This document shows, piece after piece, positions 9,472 to 19,535 of a stretch of 64,000 nt of DNA. A program made the translations under genes and the position numbers. Position 1 is the first letter of the stretch, and every line of letters starts with the position of its first letter. The stretch covers positions 124,001-188,000 of the forward strand of contig CAVPVK010000004.1 of the NCBI GenBank assembly GCA_963709175.1, in the 5' to 3' direction. The stretch comes from JANXQG01 sp963709175. Lineage in GTDB: Bacteria > Planctomycetota > Planctomycetia > Pirellulales > Thermoguttaceae. The notes under the pieces were generated by a model. That model was not told where the DNA came from and ran no database searches. It saw nothing but the letters and a program-made list of their open reading frames with translations.

Positions 9472-10926
9472 ATGGAAACCAAACGACTCTATCTCAACGG
9501 CTCGTGGGTCGAGCCCGAAGCACCCATTGACGTTATCAACCCGGCGAACGGCCAGGTGATCGGCCGCGTGGCCACGGCTGGTCGGCAGCAAGTGGCCCAG
9601 GCATTGGCCGACGCGCAACGAGCGTGGCCCGCTTGGCGCGGCATGCCGGCCCGCGACCGCGGCGGCTGCCTGAATCGTGTAGCGGATATCCTCGAACGCC
9701 GCGGCGGGGAGATCGCTCGCACGATCACGCAGGATAACGGCAAGCCCCTGGCGCAAAGCCGCGCAGAAGTGGCCATGAGCATCGACCACCTCCGCTGGTT
9801 CGCCGGCGAGGCGGGCAGGGCCTATGGCCGCGTCGTGCCCAACCAGGTAGTCGGCAAGCGGCACCTCGTGTTGCGAGTGCCGGTAGGCGTCGTGGGCGCG
9901 ATCTCTCCCTGGAATTTTCCCCTGGCCTTGTCGGTGCGGAAGATCGCTCCGGCCCTGGCGGCAGGCTGCCCGGTCGTGCACAAGCCGGCAAAGGCCACGC
10001 CGCTATGCGCGGTGCAATTTGCCGAGGCGGTGGACGAGGCCGGCCTTCCGCCGGGCGTATTCCAGATGGTGCTGGGCGACGCCGGCGAAATCGCCGCCGA
10101 GATGCTGGAGAATCGCTTTTGCCGCAAGATCTCGTTCACGGGATCGACGGAGGTCGGCCAGCGGCTGGTCGCCGGAGCAGCAAGTCAACTCACGAAGCTC
10201 TCGCTGGAACTGGGCGGCCACGCACCGCTATTGGTCTTCGACGATGCCGATCTTGAGCAGGCCGTCGAGGCGACGATCATTGCCAAGTTCCGAAACACCG
10301 GCCAATCGTGCATCGCCGCCAACCGGGCCTTTGTTCAGCGCGGCATCTACGAGCGCTTCGTCCAACGACTCGTCGCCGCGGTCAAGCGATTGAAGATCGG
10401 CGACGGTCTGGAAGAAGGCATCGACATCGGACCCTTGATCGACCGGCGGACGCTCGAACATGCCCTCGCACAGATCGGCGAGGCTGTCGCTGGGGGCGCA
10501 AAGCTGCTCTGCGGCGGGAAGCCTTGGGAGGGTGTGGCGAAGCATGGGGGCAAGCTGGCCGGTGCATTCCTGGAGCCAGCGATCCTCACTGACGTGCCGG
10601 CGACCGCCGTCTGTATGCACGAAGAAACGTTTGCGCCCGTGCTGCCCGTATCGGTCTTCGATGACGAGGGCGAGGCGATCGCCCGCGCCAATGATACCCG
10701 CTACGGCCTGGCTGCCTATGCCTTCACCCGCGACTTGTCTCGGGCCTGGCGATTGGCCGAGTCGTTGGAGGCCGGCATGGTGGCCATCAACGATTCCGTG
10801 CCCACCGCCAGCCATTGCCCGTTCGGCGGCATGAAGCACAGCGGCTGGGGCCGCGAGTTGGGCAGCGAGGGGCTCGATGCCTTCCTGGAGACAAGGCATG
10901 TCTCGTTGGGGCTGCGCGACGTTTAG
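9472..10926 (+). CDS. NAD(P)-dependent aldehyde dehydrogenase, succinate-semialdehyde dehydrogenase-like
   Basis: A cytosolic ALDH-superfamily enzyme of 484 aa that oxidises an aldehyde to the acid. It has the N-terminal KRLYLNGSWVEP, the cofactor segment GAISPWNFPLALSVRKIAPA, the catalytic Glu in LSLELGGHAP and the nucleophilic Cys in NTGQSCIAANR. The C-terminus has FGGMKHSGWGRELGSEGLDAF. The overall pattern is nearest to GabD-type succinate-semialdehyde dehydrogenases, but the substrate is not certain. Start ATG 9472 puts the protein at the family's usual N-terminus. ATG 9442 is the alternative if the transcript is leaderless; neither has a clear Shine-Dalgarno. It converges with the glycosidase gene, with only 6 bp between stops. 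Confidence 0.88.
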   Translation: METKRLYLNGSWVEPEAPIDVINPANGQVIGRVATAGRQQVAQALADAQRAWPAWRGMPARDRGGCLNRVADILERRGGEIARTITQDNGKPLAQSRAEVAMSIDHLRWFAGEAGRAYGRVVPNQVVGKRHLVLRVPVGVVGAISPWNFPLALSVRKIAPALAAGCPVVHKPAKATPLCAVQFAEAVDEAGLPPGVFQMVLGDAGEIAAEMLENRFCRKISFTGSTEVGQRLVAGAASQLTKLSLELGGHAPLLVFDDADLEQAVEATIIAKFRNTGQSCIAANRAFVQRGIYERFVQRLVAAVKRLKIGDGLEEGIDIGPLIDRRTLEHALAQIGEAVAGGAKLLCGGKPWEGVAKHGGKLAGAFLEPAILTDVPATAVCMHEETFAPVLPVSVFDDEGEAIARANDTRYGLAAYAFTRDLSRAWRLAESLEAGMVAINDSVPTASHCPFGGMKHSGWGRELGSEGLDAFLETRHVSLGLRDV

Positions 10927-10932
10927 CCGCCG

Positions 10933-13698
10933 CTACTTCAGCAGCGTTGCACGTCCCCAAACGCCGCGATCCTTCGAATTGCGTGCATTGCCGTTGAAGA
11001 CGATCTGGCGGATGCGGCCCTTGCCCGTCTCGCTGTCGTCGACGGCTATGTCGAAGAGGATCTCCTGGTTCTCCCGAGGCTGGAAACCAAGGGCGGCAAA
11101 AGGCAGCGCGGCTTCCAAAGTGTAGCCTTTGCCGTCGAGATTGGGCAGCACGAGCGTCCGCGCGGGGAACTGCCGCGGGGCGTTGGCGAAATAGACATCC
11201 GTCCCGCCGGACCTGGCTGCACGGACGAGCACCTGGCGGTCGGAATACTTCAACGGGCCACCTTCGGCAAGGTCCTCGTGCCCTATGAACAATTCGACGG
11301 CATCGCCATTCCAGATCTCTTCGGGCCGCTGGGCGTTCTTCATCGGCGTGGGATCGGAGACCTCGATGAACAAGTAAAGGTTGGTGTCGTCCCAGGCGAG
11401 GCGGAACGTGGCCTCAAAACCCGTGGCGTCGCTCCCTTGGACCAGGCCGTCAGCCCCGATCCGCAAGGCCGGGACCGACGGCCAGCGTGCTCGCGAGCCG
11501 TCGAGCACAAACGGGTTGACCATCCGTGAAATCGCCACGTGCTTGGCCGCCCCCGACCGCCGAGCGGCAAACCGTGGGTCGTCCAAGGCATAAGGCGGCC
11601 GCGCGCCGCGGAGCACGTCGTAGATCTGGTAGTTCGTCTTCATCACCTCGGCGAGGAAATCCTTGTAGGGGCGGTCAGCCACGTTGACCAGGCCCGTGTT
11701 TGCCGCCTCGCCGTTGAATCCCTCGAAGAAGCGGCCCGTGCAGGCCTGGTCGAGGGCCAGGAACCACTGGATGCCGACCACGTAGCCCGTCGCGGCCGAC
11801 TGCTCGACGTAGTTGCGATAGGCCAGGCCACGTTCCGCCTGGCTGTTGACCTTGCTGCCGCCCTGGAGCCCCTGGTCGGCGACGGCGTAATAGAACTCGG
11901 AGAAGATCAGCGGCTTCTTGGCCCAGCCGTGGATTCGGTCAAGAAAACCCTTGTCGATGCCGTAGGTGTAGTAGTTCACCGAAACGACGTCGAGGTACCT
12001 GGCCGCCGTGGTGACCAGGACCTCGGAATTGGCCGTGCCGGGCATCCAACGATCGCCAATCAAGAGGTGATGCGGATCGTGCTTCCGCAGGGCCGTGTTG
12101 ACCAGGCTGTAGCGCCTGTCGAGAAAGAGCCGGAAGAAGGCGGCCATGTCGCCGGCGGCCGCCCGCGTGCTCACGGTCAACGGTTGCTCTGCCGCCGCCG
12201 CGAACGAGGCCGCGTTGCAGCCCCATGCGGCATTGAACGCCGCGACGGTGGCGTACTTCTCTCTCAGCATCGCCGTCAGCCGCGCCTTCGACGCACACTG
12301 CGAAGCGCGGAGCGTGGGAACCAGCTTGGGCACGTCTTCCAGCAGCGGCTCGTTGCTGATGAAGTAGCCGATCAGCAACGGGTCGTTGGCCCGCGGGGCA
12401 ATCGCCTGGGCATAGGCCGCGTCGAACTTCGCGTCAAGATCAGGGGCAAATGGGTCCCAGACGGACCCCAAGCCGCCCAACGGCGGCGCCGGCACGGGCA
12501 CGAAGTCCACATAGGGGAACTGCTTCTCCGCGGCGACCGGCGGAATGGCATTGAAAGCCCCCGCCGAGTTGAATCCCCAGGCCCGCAGCCGATCGATCCA
12601 ACGGCCGAAATGCGTGTTGAGATCGTAGGGCCGCCCGAATTTGCGGATCGTGTTGGCCAGGTAGAACGACACGACTCCATTGTCGCCATCGTGGCGCACC
12701 GAAAGAAATTCCTGCTGGCTGGTGGGAAGCCACTCGTAGATCGATTCCCGCCCGCGAACTGTTGTGAAGTCATCGCAAGGGCTGATTCCGCACATGCCGA
12801 GTTGGAAGAAGGCATTGCCCTCGGGCGTGACCAGCACGTCGGCCGACCCGCCGCCGGCCCTGGCGATCTTTCCCACGTGGAAATAGCCGGTCTTCTTCAG
12901 GCCGAACTGCCGGCCGGAGCCCTGCAAGCCACCGTAGGGATCGGTGACGGGCGGCTTAAGCGAATCCAGCCACTGCCGTTCCGCAACGGCGTCGCGGGCA
13001 AGCTCCGCGTCGTTGTGCACCTTCGTAGGGAAATCGGTTTTCACCCATTGGCCGAAACGATCGATGATTGGTCGGGCCTGTCCGGCGCCAGCGCGATCGA
13101 GTTTGACGGTGAATTCTGGATTGCGATTGCCTTCCGGCAGCGGGGTGGCAAACCACCAGTCGTAAATGCTCCAGTGCCACTCGCGGTTGTCCTGGAGTTG
13201 CTGAAACGAGTAGGGCGGGATGGCGATCGAGAAGCCGGGGCCCGTTGGATGAACGATCTGCAGCCGTTCGGCGTTGCCCTGGTAAAGGAACGGACGGGCC
13301 GGCTTCTCTATGGGGAAGGTCTGCGCGGCCGCGCCGGCTATGGAATACGTGCCGCTGCCGGCGAAGCTGATCGGAATGAGCATCTCCATGCGGAATTGCC
13401 GAGCGCTCTTGGGCAGATCGGAGAAGGCCAGTTTCAGCTCGGTCTGGTCGAGTTGCACGCGGCACTTGCCGCCCGCGGCGTAGACCAGCGACACGCCGTT
13501 GGCATCTTTGCTGGTCCGCACGGGGGCGGAGGTCTTGTCGCTGCTGGGCCCCAAGGCCGGATAGCTGAGGGCGAACGTTCCCGCCGTGCTGGCCGAAATG
13601 GAGATTTCCTTTTCACCAAGCGCAACCGTGAATGGCCCGCTTGCAGTCGCCGGGGCATTGATCGCGGCAATGGTGACAAGACATAACAATCGCAACAT
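10933..13698 (-). CDS. Secreted GH-A clan (GH50/agarase-like) glycoside hydrolase with CBM9-like domain
   Basis: A large exported protein of about 921 aa. It has a signal peptide (LCLVTIAAINAPATASG), a beta-rich N-terminal domain and a TIM-barrel catalytic domain with the agarase-like TPEGNAFFQLGMCGISPCDD. Two Glu fit the clan GH-A pattern: the acid/base in GYFISNEPLL and the nucleophile in PLIFSEFYYAV. The last 200 residues (from about VNPFVLDGSRARWPSVP, with DDTNLYLFIEVSDPTP) look like a family 9 carbohydrate-binding module. The second ATG (13698) is favoured because AGGGG lies about 8 nt upstream; the first (13704) is too close. Probable substrate: an algal galactan or similar polysaccharide. 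Confidence 0.75.
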   Translation of the reverse strand: MLRLLCLVTIAAINAPATASGPFTVALGEKEISISASTAGTFALSYPALGPSSDKTSAPVRTSKDANGVSLVYAAGGKCRVQLDQTELKLAFSDLPKSARQFRMEMLIPISFAGSGTYSIAGAAAQTFPIEKPARPFLYQGNAERLQIVHPTGPGFSIAIPPYSFQQLQDNREWHWSIYDWWFATPLPEGNRNPEFTVKLDRAGAGQARPIIDRFGQWVKTDFPTKVHNDAELARDAVAERQWLDSLKPPVTDPYGGLQGSGRQFGLKKTGYFHVGKIARAGGGSADVLVTPEGNAFFQLGMCGISPCDDFTTVRGRESIYEWLPTSQQEFLSVRHDGDNGVVSFYLANTIRKFGRPYDLNTHFGRWIDRLRAWGFNSAGAFNAIPPVAAEKQFPYVDFVPVPAPPLGGLGSVWDPFAPDLDAKFDAAYAQAIAPRANDPLLIGYFISNEPLLEDVPKLVPTLRASQCASKARLTAMLREKYATVAAFNAAWGCNAASFAAAAEQPLTVSTRAAAGDMAAFFRLFLDRRYSLVNTALRKHDPHHLLIGDRWMPGTANSEVLVTTAARYLDVVSVNYYTYGIDKGFLDRIHGWAKKPLIFSEFYYAVADQGLQGGSKVNSQAERGLAYRNYVEQSAATGYVVGIQWFLALDQACTGRFFEGFNGEAANTGLVNVADRPYKDFLAEVMKTNYQIYDVLRGARPPYALDDPRFAARRSGAAKHVAISRMVNPFVLDGSRARWPSVPALRIGADGLVQGSDATGFEATFRLAWDDTNLYLFIEVSDPTPMKNAQRPEEIWNGDAVELFIGHEDLAEGGPLKYSDRQVLVRAARSGGTDVYFANAPRQFPARTLVLPNLDGKGYTLEAALPFAALGFQPRENQEILFDIAVDDSETGKGRIRQIVFNGNARNSKDRGVWGRATLLK

Positions 13699-13765
13699 TT
13701 TCATTCCCCTTACGCGCCGGCACCGAATTCGAACGGATTGACAACCGGGGGTCAAGAATTTGAAA

Positions 13766-15019
13766 TCAGCCGCCGCGCGCGGCACCACCCTCAATCCGGT
13801 ACAGATTCGTCTTCGTTCGCAAGATCAGCGCCTTACCGCAAACAGCGGGCGAGGCCATGAAACCGTCGTCGAGCCGGTTGGTCGCCAGGATCTTCAAGGA
13901 TCGCTGAGCCGCGATCACCGTCGTCTTGCCGTCCTGATCGAAGAAATAAACGCGACCGGGCGAGGCCAGTGGTGAGGCGGAGAAAAAGCCGCGGATCCGC
14001 TCTTGCCAGACTGTGGCGCCCGTCTTGGCCTCCAGGCACGTGGCCATTCCACCGTCGTTGACGCAGAACAGCAAATCGCCAACCAGCACTTCCGATGGCT
14101 TCGCCGGCAAATTGCGGGCCTTGCTCTTCCAAACGACATTGCTCTGGCTGATGTCACCGCGCCCATCGGCCCGGACACCCCAGATCTCCGGCCGACCGAA
14201 GCCCGTGTTCAGGTACAGCAGACCCTGGCCATACAGCGGCCGAGCGACGTTGGAGAACCCGCCCGGATAGCATACCTTCCAGATTTCGCGGCCGGTTTCT
14301 GGCTCGTACGCTTCGGTGGCGTAGGCCCCAGAGCTAATGAGCTTGGTCCCGCCGTCGTCGATCACGATGGGAGTCGAGTAGGCCTTGCGATTGTCGCCAT
14401 CAGCGCCATGGTAATCGGTCGAACGATCGGTTTTCCAGACCGTGGCCCCCGTCCGCTTGTCGAGGGCCACAAGATATTGCACGTCGATGCCGTCGAAAGT
14501 AAGAATGAGCAGGTCCTTATAGACGAAGGCCGAGGAGCCCGGGCCGCGGAAATGGGTGCAGCGCAGATCGCGCCGCGTCCATAGTATCTTGCCCGATGAC
14601 GTGTCGAGGCAAGCCGTGCCGTAGGCTCCAAAGTGGACGTAGAGCCGGCCCGGCTCGATGACCGGCGTGGGCGAGGCATAGGTGTTCAACTCGGCGATCG
14701 GCTCCGGCTTCTCGACTTCGAAGACGCGGATGTCGTGCACGATCCGGCCCGAGTCGGCATCGATGCACAGGGCGAACAACTGTTTTCCGTCCTCCGTGGC
14801 GGACGTGAGCCAAATCTGCTTGCCCCAAACAACGGGCGACGAATGGCCGCGGTCGTGGATCGCCGTCTTCCAACGGACGTTCTTCGTTTCGCTCCAGGTC
14901 AGGGGCAGGTCGGCCTGCCGGCATGAGCCGTTGGCCTCCGGACCCTGAAATTGCGGCCAGGACTCCTCGGCGGCCGGCGCCGCGGAGAGAAGCAATATTG
15001 TCAAGACAAGTGCGTTCAT
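13766..15019 (-). CDS. Secreted PQQ-like beta-propeller repeat protein
   Basis: A 417 aa exported protein with a signal peptide (NALVLTILLLSAAPAAEE). It has repeated blades of the type PVVWGKQIWLTSA, TRTGATVW-like and CLEAKTGATVWQERI, each ending in the G-x-x-x-W tryptophan-docking pattern of PQQ/BamB-type eight-bladed propellers. Blade count by eye is six to eight. Such proteins are very common in planctomycetes, and their biochemical role is usually unknown. No PQQ-binding dehydrogenase active site (paired Cys, Asp) is evident. It starts 5 nt after the stop of the upstream coiled-coil gene, so the two are cotranscribed. Confidence 0.8.
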   Translation of the reverse strand: MNALVLTILLLSAAPAAEESWPQFQGPEANGSCRQADLPLTWSETKNVRWKTAIHDRGHSSPVVWGKQIWLTSATEDGKQLFALCIDADSGRIVHDIRVFEVEKPEPIAELNTYASPTPVIEPGRLYVHFGAYGTACLDTSSGKILWTRRDLRCTHFRGPGSSAFVYKDLLILTFDGIDVQYLVALDKRTGATVWKTDRSTDYHGADGDNRKAYSTPIVIDDGGTKLISSGAYATEAYEPETGREIWKVCYPGGFSNVARPLYGQGLLYLNTGFGRPEIWGVRADGRGDISQSNVVWKSKARNLPAKPSEVLVGDLLFCVNDGGMATCLEAKTGATVWQERIRGFFSASPLASPGRVYFFDQDGKTTVIAAQRSLKILATNRLDDGFMASPAVCGKALILRTKTNLYRIEGGAARGG

Positions 15020-15024
15020 GCTTA

Positions 15025-15480
15025 TCAGAGTTCGATTCCGAAACCTTTCCAAAGCTCTTTCTTCTTGCCGGCCTCGATCGACTCGAGCTTCTTGAGGTCC
15101 TGGTCGGCGGCCGAGAGGGCCGTCCGAAAGCGGGAATCAAACATGGATCGTTCGTGCCGGACTTCGGCCCTCAGCCGATCGACTTCCGCCAGGAGGGTCT
15201 TCTTAGCCGACGCCTTAAGATGTTCGTCGCCGACTTGATCGATCAGCTCGGCATCGACGTGCTTCAAGAAGGCCGTCTCCAGGTTCCGCAGGGCCTTGCC
15301 AAGCTTCAAGAGATCATCGACTGTGCCCGACTTCGCCGTCGCCAAGGCCTTCTGATAGGCCTCGAACTTCTTGGAGACGGTCATATCGGCCTTCTTGAAT
15401 AAGGCGGCCGAACTAACGCCGTCGTTGTTCTTCAGCCGCTGCCAGACCTTGGTGAATTTCTTTTCCAACAGAGTTGCCAT
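15025..15480 (-). CDS. Hypothetical coiled-coil protein
   Basis: A 151 aa highly charged, Lys/Leu-rich helical protein with no signal peptide, beginning MATLLEKKFTKVWQRLKNN and ending in Leu-Glu-Ser-Ile repeats. Heptad-like spacing suggests a coiled coil over most of its length. I do not recognise the family. It lies 11 nt after the S1-domain gene and 5 nt before the PQQ-repeat gene in one minus-strand transcription unit. A role as a small scaffold is possible but unproven. Start ATG 15480 is preferred over the upstream GTG-type extension at 15498. Confidence 0.6.
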   Translation of the reverse strand: MATLLEKKFTKVWQRLKNNDGVSSAALFKKADMTVSKKFEAYQKALATAKSGTVDDLLKLGKALRNLETAFLKHVDAELIDQVGDEHLKASAKKTLLAEVDRLRAEVRHERSMFDSRFRTALSAADQDLKKLESIEAGKKKELWKGFGIEL

Positions 15481-15491
15481 ATCGAATCTTT

Positions 15492-17559
15492 CTACCACTT
15501 CAGGCCAAAGGAAGCACCGGTCGAACGACCCAAGCCGCCCTTGAGCGGTTGGTTCGAAGGCCGGCTTTGCTTCTTCGCCTCGGCGGGCAACTCGGTCTCG
15601 GCCGCCTCTTCCTTCTCTTTCTTGGTGGGCTCAGGCTTGCTAAGCCCCTTGATGGAAAGGCTCATCCGTTGGGTCTCGGGATTGACGTTGAGCACGAGCA
15701 CGTCGATCTCGTCGCCCTCCTTGACGACGTCGCTCGCCCGCCAAACCCGCTTGTGGGAAAGCTCGGAAATATGCACCAATCCTTCGATGCCTGGCTCCAG
15801 CTCGACAAAGGCCCCGAAGTCCATTAACCGCGTGACCTTGCCGCGGACGACGGAATTGGGCAAATACTTGGCCGCGGCCCCGACCCAGGGGCTCTCTACC
15901 CGATCGCGATAGGAAAGGCCGATACGACCGTTTTCGCGGTCGATTTTCTCGATGCACACGCGGACGGTCTGGCCTTCCTGCACAACCTCGCTGGGATGCT
16001 TGATGCGGCCCCACGACAACTGACTGATGTGCAGCAGGCCGTCAATGCCGCTGCCCAGCTCAACGAAGGCCCCGAAATCCATCAACTTGCGGACCGTGCC
16101 TTCGTACACCTGTCCTGGCGCCAGCGACTCGAAGAACTTCTGCCTGGCTTCCTCCTGCTCGCGCTCCAGCACCGCGCGGCGGCTGAGGACGAGATTCCTG
16201 CGGTCTCGGTTGACGTCGGTCACCAGGCAGGTGAATTGCTGGCCGACGAACTGGGCCAGGTCTTCCACGCGGTACAGCGAAATCTGGCTGACGGGTATGA
16301 AACCGCGGAGGTGATTGACTTCGCACTCCAGGCCTCCGGTGTTGTGGCCGGTGATCTGGGCGTCAACCAGCATGCCATCATGCACCGAGTCCCAATCTTC
16401 CACATCGACGGCCGCGCCGGGCAGGCTCAATTCGTAAAGGCCATCCTCGGCGTTGAATCGCTGCACGATGACCTCGATCATGTCGCCCGGCTGGGGCGGC
16501 GTCTCGAATGAACGGGCGGGAAGGATACCCTGCTCCCGGCCGCCGAACTCGATGAAAACCTCGTCGCGCCGCAGAGCGGCGACGCGGCCGCGGTGCGCGC
16601 GACTCCGGCTCCAGCCCACCCTCCTGGCCCTCGGGAACGCCGCCGGTCATCAGATCGTCCAGCGAGAGTCCGCCCATGGCGCGGTCCAACTCGGCCTCCA
16701 TACTTGCCGTAGGCGCCTGACGGCGGCCAGGAATCACGGGCGGCTCGTCCTCCACGGCCAGCGGACGCACGACCGGCTGCGGAAACAGCGGCTCGACCGG
16801 TGGCAGCGGTTCGCGCGGCATATTAAGGGTATCGAGATTGCCCAGATCGGCCCCGGCCAACGCCGCGGCCCCGCTCCGCAAGGCATCGTCCTGGGAATCG
16901 CGCGTGGTACCCCCAGTTGGCGGCCTGGTCTCTGCCGCAACAGGCCGCGTGGCGGCGGCTGGCACAGGAACGACTGGTGCGATTGCCGGTGTCGGACTCG
17001 CAACGGTTGGAGGCACGCGTGCGGCTTCGCCCGCCGCGGCGCCGGTTGGCACGGCGGCGGACAGTGACTGGGGACTCGCCGGGCGTTGACTCGATTCTGC
17101 CGGCTGTGTTTGCGGCTGTACTGCCGATGGGCGCCCCGGCTGCCCACCAGACTGCGCCGCCGCCTCGTGTCGCTCGCGATGACCGCGGCCACCTCGGTGC
17201 CGGCGGCGATGCGCCCCTTGGCCGCCCTCAGGACCTTTTTCGCCCTCCTGGTTGCCGCCTTCGCCGTCGACGGGGGTCCAATCGCGCTGGCGCCGCGCGC
17301 GGAGCGCCGCCGGGTCGCGCTGCGAGCCAATGAGGATTCGTCGCGGAGCGGTCTCGCCCTCTTGGGCAGAACTGCCCTCGATCGCAGCCTGCGACGAAGC
17401 CGGTGCTGCGGTCGGTGGCCCACTCTGCGGCTGCCCTTGTGAGTCGAACGAGCACTGCTCGCTGTGCTGGGCTTCCTCTTCCCTCAGCTGGGCTTCCTGC
17501 CCCCTGCTCTCTACCCCATGCTCTTGTTCGGCCGAATGGCCCTGTTCAATACCGGTCAA
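15492..17559 (-). CDS. S1-domain RNA-binding protein with long low-complexity N-terminus (one frameshift)
   Basis: About 688 aa. The C-terminal half carries four S1/OB-fold RNA-binding repeats: GRVAALRRDEVFIEFGGREQG, a second around VDAQITGHNTGGLECEV, then two near-identical ones containing LMDFGAFVELGSGIDGLLHIS and LMDFGAFVELEPGIEGLVHIS. This resembles ribosomal protein S1/RpsA, and it may be the organism's S1 or a paralogue. The N-terminal 300 residues are Ala/Pro/Arg-rich with an RGG-like patch. The halves lie in different frames, with a break near 16600, just before S1 repeat 1. The start is probably TTG 17559, since no upstream ATG is in frame. Confidence 0.7.
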
Positions 17560-17638
17560 TGCTCGGCCCTTTACTGTTGGCCCGTTACGAATGACGAACC
17601 GCCGGCAAGCCGTGGCTCGAAGGAAAACGCCTGATTTT

Positions 17639-17668
17639 ATTCTAGCAGACAATCGGCTGGCTTTCCAA
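17639..17668 (-). promoter_or_regulatory. Probable promoter of the S1-domain gene
   Basis: Reading the minus strand, TTGGAA (17668-17663) is followed after 18 bp by TAGAAT (17644-17639). Both are good sigma70-type hexamers in the 186 bp gap between divergent genes. Transcription would start near 17632, leaving a leader of about 70 nt before the TTG start at 17559. Confidence 0.4.
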
Positions 17669-17690
17669 GGGGCCATTCCATCTTCCCCCC

Positions 17691-17717
17691 TTGGCGAATT
17701 CCCGTTATCCTTAATAT
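17691..17717 (+). promoter_or_regulatory. Possible promoter of the aminotransferase gene
   Basis: TTGGCG at 17691-17696 and TAATAT at 17712-17717, 15 bp apart, lie 28 bp upstream of ATG 17746. The spacing is a little short, so this is tentative. Confidence 0.3.
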
Positions 17718-17745
17718 TCTCTCCCATTTTCCCCAGGCACGCGCG

Positions 17746-18980
17746 ATGAGTACGGAAACGAAAGAAGCTATCGAACCGGTTTCCCAGGGCCGGCCCTTTT
17801 CCATTGAAGTGTCGGAACGAGTCCGCCGCCTGCCTCCCTACCTGTTCGCCCAGCTCAATCGGCTGAAATATGAAAAACGTCGGGCCGGCGACGACGTCAT
17901 CGACCTGGGGATGGGCAACCCCTCTGACCCCCCGCAAGAGCTGGTTATCGATAAACTGGCCGAGGCCGCTCGCGATCCGAAAAACCACGGTTATAGCGAG
18001 GCGGCCGGAATCCTCAGCCTCCGCCGCGAGGTGGCCGCCAAGTACTTCAGGCAGCATGGCGTGCGGTTGGATCCCCAACGCGAGTTAATTGCTTGCCTGG
18101 GCTCGAAGGAGGGGTTCAGTCACCTTTGCCTCGCCCTTTTGGGACCGGGCGACACGGCAATTGTGCCGGCCCCGTCCTATCCGGCCCACCTGTATGCGGT
18201 GGCTTTGGCCTCGGCCAACGCGATCCTGCTGGAGGTCACCGATCCGCAAAAGCTGCTGGTCAATGTCGACTATACCTGCCGGCATATGGTGCCGCGGCCG
18301 AAGGTCTGGATCGTCAATTATCCCCACAACCCCTCGACGGCCGTGGTCGAGCCGGAGTTCTACGTCGAGGCCGTCAAGCTGGCCAAGCGCTACGGTGTGA
18401 TGATCATCAGCGACCTGGCCTATGCCGACGTGACCTTCGACGGCTACAAGACACCCAGCGTCCTGGCCGCGCCGGGCGGCATCGACGTGGCTGTGGAACT
18501 AACCACGATGAGCAAGGGCTACAACATGGCCGGCTGGCGGGTCGGTTTCTGCGGTGGCAACGCGGAGATGGTGCGGGCTTTGGCGACGATCAAGGGGTAC
18601 TACGACTACGGCATGTTCCGGCCGATCCAGATTGCCGCCATCCTGGCCTTGCGGAACACCGAGGCTGCCGTCGAGGCCCAGGCCATGATCTACCAGAACC
18701 GCCGCGACGTCCTCTGCGACGGGCTGGAGCGGCTAGGCTGGCCGATCGAGCGTCCCCGGGCCTCAATGTTCGTGTGGGCCAAGATTCCCGAGCCGTGGGC
18801 CAGCGAAATGAACTCCTTCGACTTCTCCATGAAGCTGCTGCAGAGAAGGCGACGTGGCAGTGAGTCCGGGCGGCGGCTTCGGTCCCGCCGGCGAAGGTCA
18901 CCTTCGCCTGGCCTTGGTCGAGAACGAGAACCGCCTGCGACAGGCCGTGCGGCAGATTCGGGCGCTGCCTGGGGAAATGA
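17746..18980 (+). CDS. Class I/II pyridoxal-phosphate aminotransferase (frameshift near 18845)
   Basis: A fold-type I PLP enzyme of about 411 aa. It shows the substrate-binding IDLGMGNPSDPP, the PLP-ring segment YPHNPSTAVVEPEF, the DLAYADVTFDGYKTPS loop and the Schiff-base Lys in TTMSKGYNMAGWRVGFCGG. It belongs to the alanine/diaminopimelate-aminotransferase-like group, and the amino donor is not clear. The reading frame shifts near 18845, in the run after FDFSMKLLQ. The true C-terminus (VSPGGGFGPAGEGHLRLALV, VENENRLRQAVRQI) continues in another frame. The probable stop is TGA 18978-18980, which needs one further small shift just before the end. It is followed immediately by the HIT gene. Confidence 0.8.
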
Positions 18981-18982
18981 CC

Positions 18983-19522
18983 ATGCGACACGAACTGCTC
19001 TGGGCCCCTTGGCGACTGTCCTACATCGTCGGCGCCCCCGGCGTCGAGGAAGAGAAAATCCCCGCTCCGGCAACTTTGCCTTCCGGCGCGGAGGCCGATT
19101 GCTTCCTCTGCCAGGCCGCCGCTGGTGACGACGATCGCCGCCGACTGGTGGTCGAGCACCGGGCGTGTTCCTTGACCCTGCTCAACCGCTATCCCTATAA
19201 CAATGGCCACCTCCTCGTCGCCCCGAATCGACACGTCGCGCGGCTGGACGGGCTTCAGGCCGCCGAGCAACTCGAAGTGGCCCAGACCATCGCCCGCATG
19301 ACCGCCCTGCTGGAACGCACCATCCGAGCGGAAGGTTTCAATGTGGGTCTGAACCTTGGGCGGATCGCCGGCGCCGGCCTGCCCGGTCACGTGCATTGGC
19401 ACATTGTGCCGCGTTGGAGCGGCGATACGAACTTCATGCCCACCGTCGGCGGGACGCGGGTCATACCCCAGTCGTTGGAGGCGCTTTGGGAAATCTTGAC
19501 CGAGGCCCTTGCAATGCCGTGA
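18983..19522 (+). CDS. HIT family (histidine triad) nucleotide hydrolase/phosphorylase
   Basis: A 179 aa cytosolic HIT protein. The catalytic triad is in GHVHWHIVPRW (H-V-H-W-H). It also has an N-terminal LLWAPWRLSYI segment, a CFLC zinc pair and LNRYPYNNGHLLVAP. This layout is typical of AP4A phosphorylase-like HIT proteins, which cleave dinucleoside polyphosphates. The start at ATG 18983 is favoured over 18977 because GGGG at 18971-18974 is 8 nt upstream. The aminotransferase stop at 18978 is just upstream, so translation is likely coupled. The same frame is open into the aminotransferase C-terminus, but the HIT family begins here. Confidence 0.85.
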   Translation: MRHELLWAPWRLSYIVGAPGVEEEKIPAPATLPSGAEADCFLCQAAAGDDDRRRLVVEHRACSLTLLNRYPYNNGHLLVAPNRHVARLDGLQAAEQLEVAQTIARMTALLERTIRAEGFNVGLNLGRIAGAGLPGHVHWHIVPRWSGDTNFMPTVGGTRVIPQSLEALWEILTEALAMP

Positions 19523-19535
19523 CGTAAGATTAACC

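Noticed and set aside
11539..13686. Very long plus-strand frame (715 aa) opposite the glycosidase
   Set aside because: It is a shadow of the minus-strand glycosidase, which has a signal peptide, paired catalytic Glu and a CBM9-like end.
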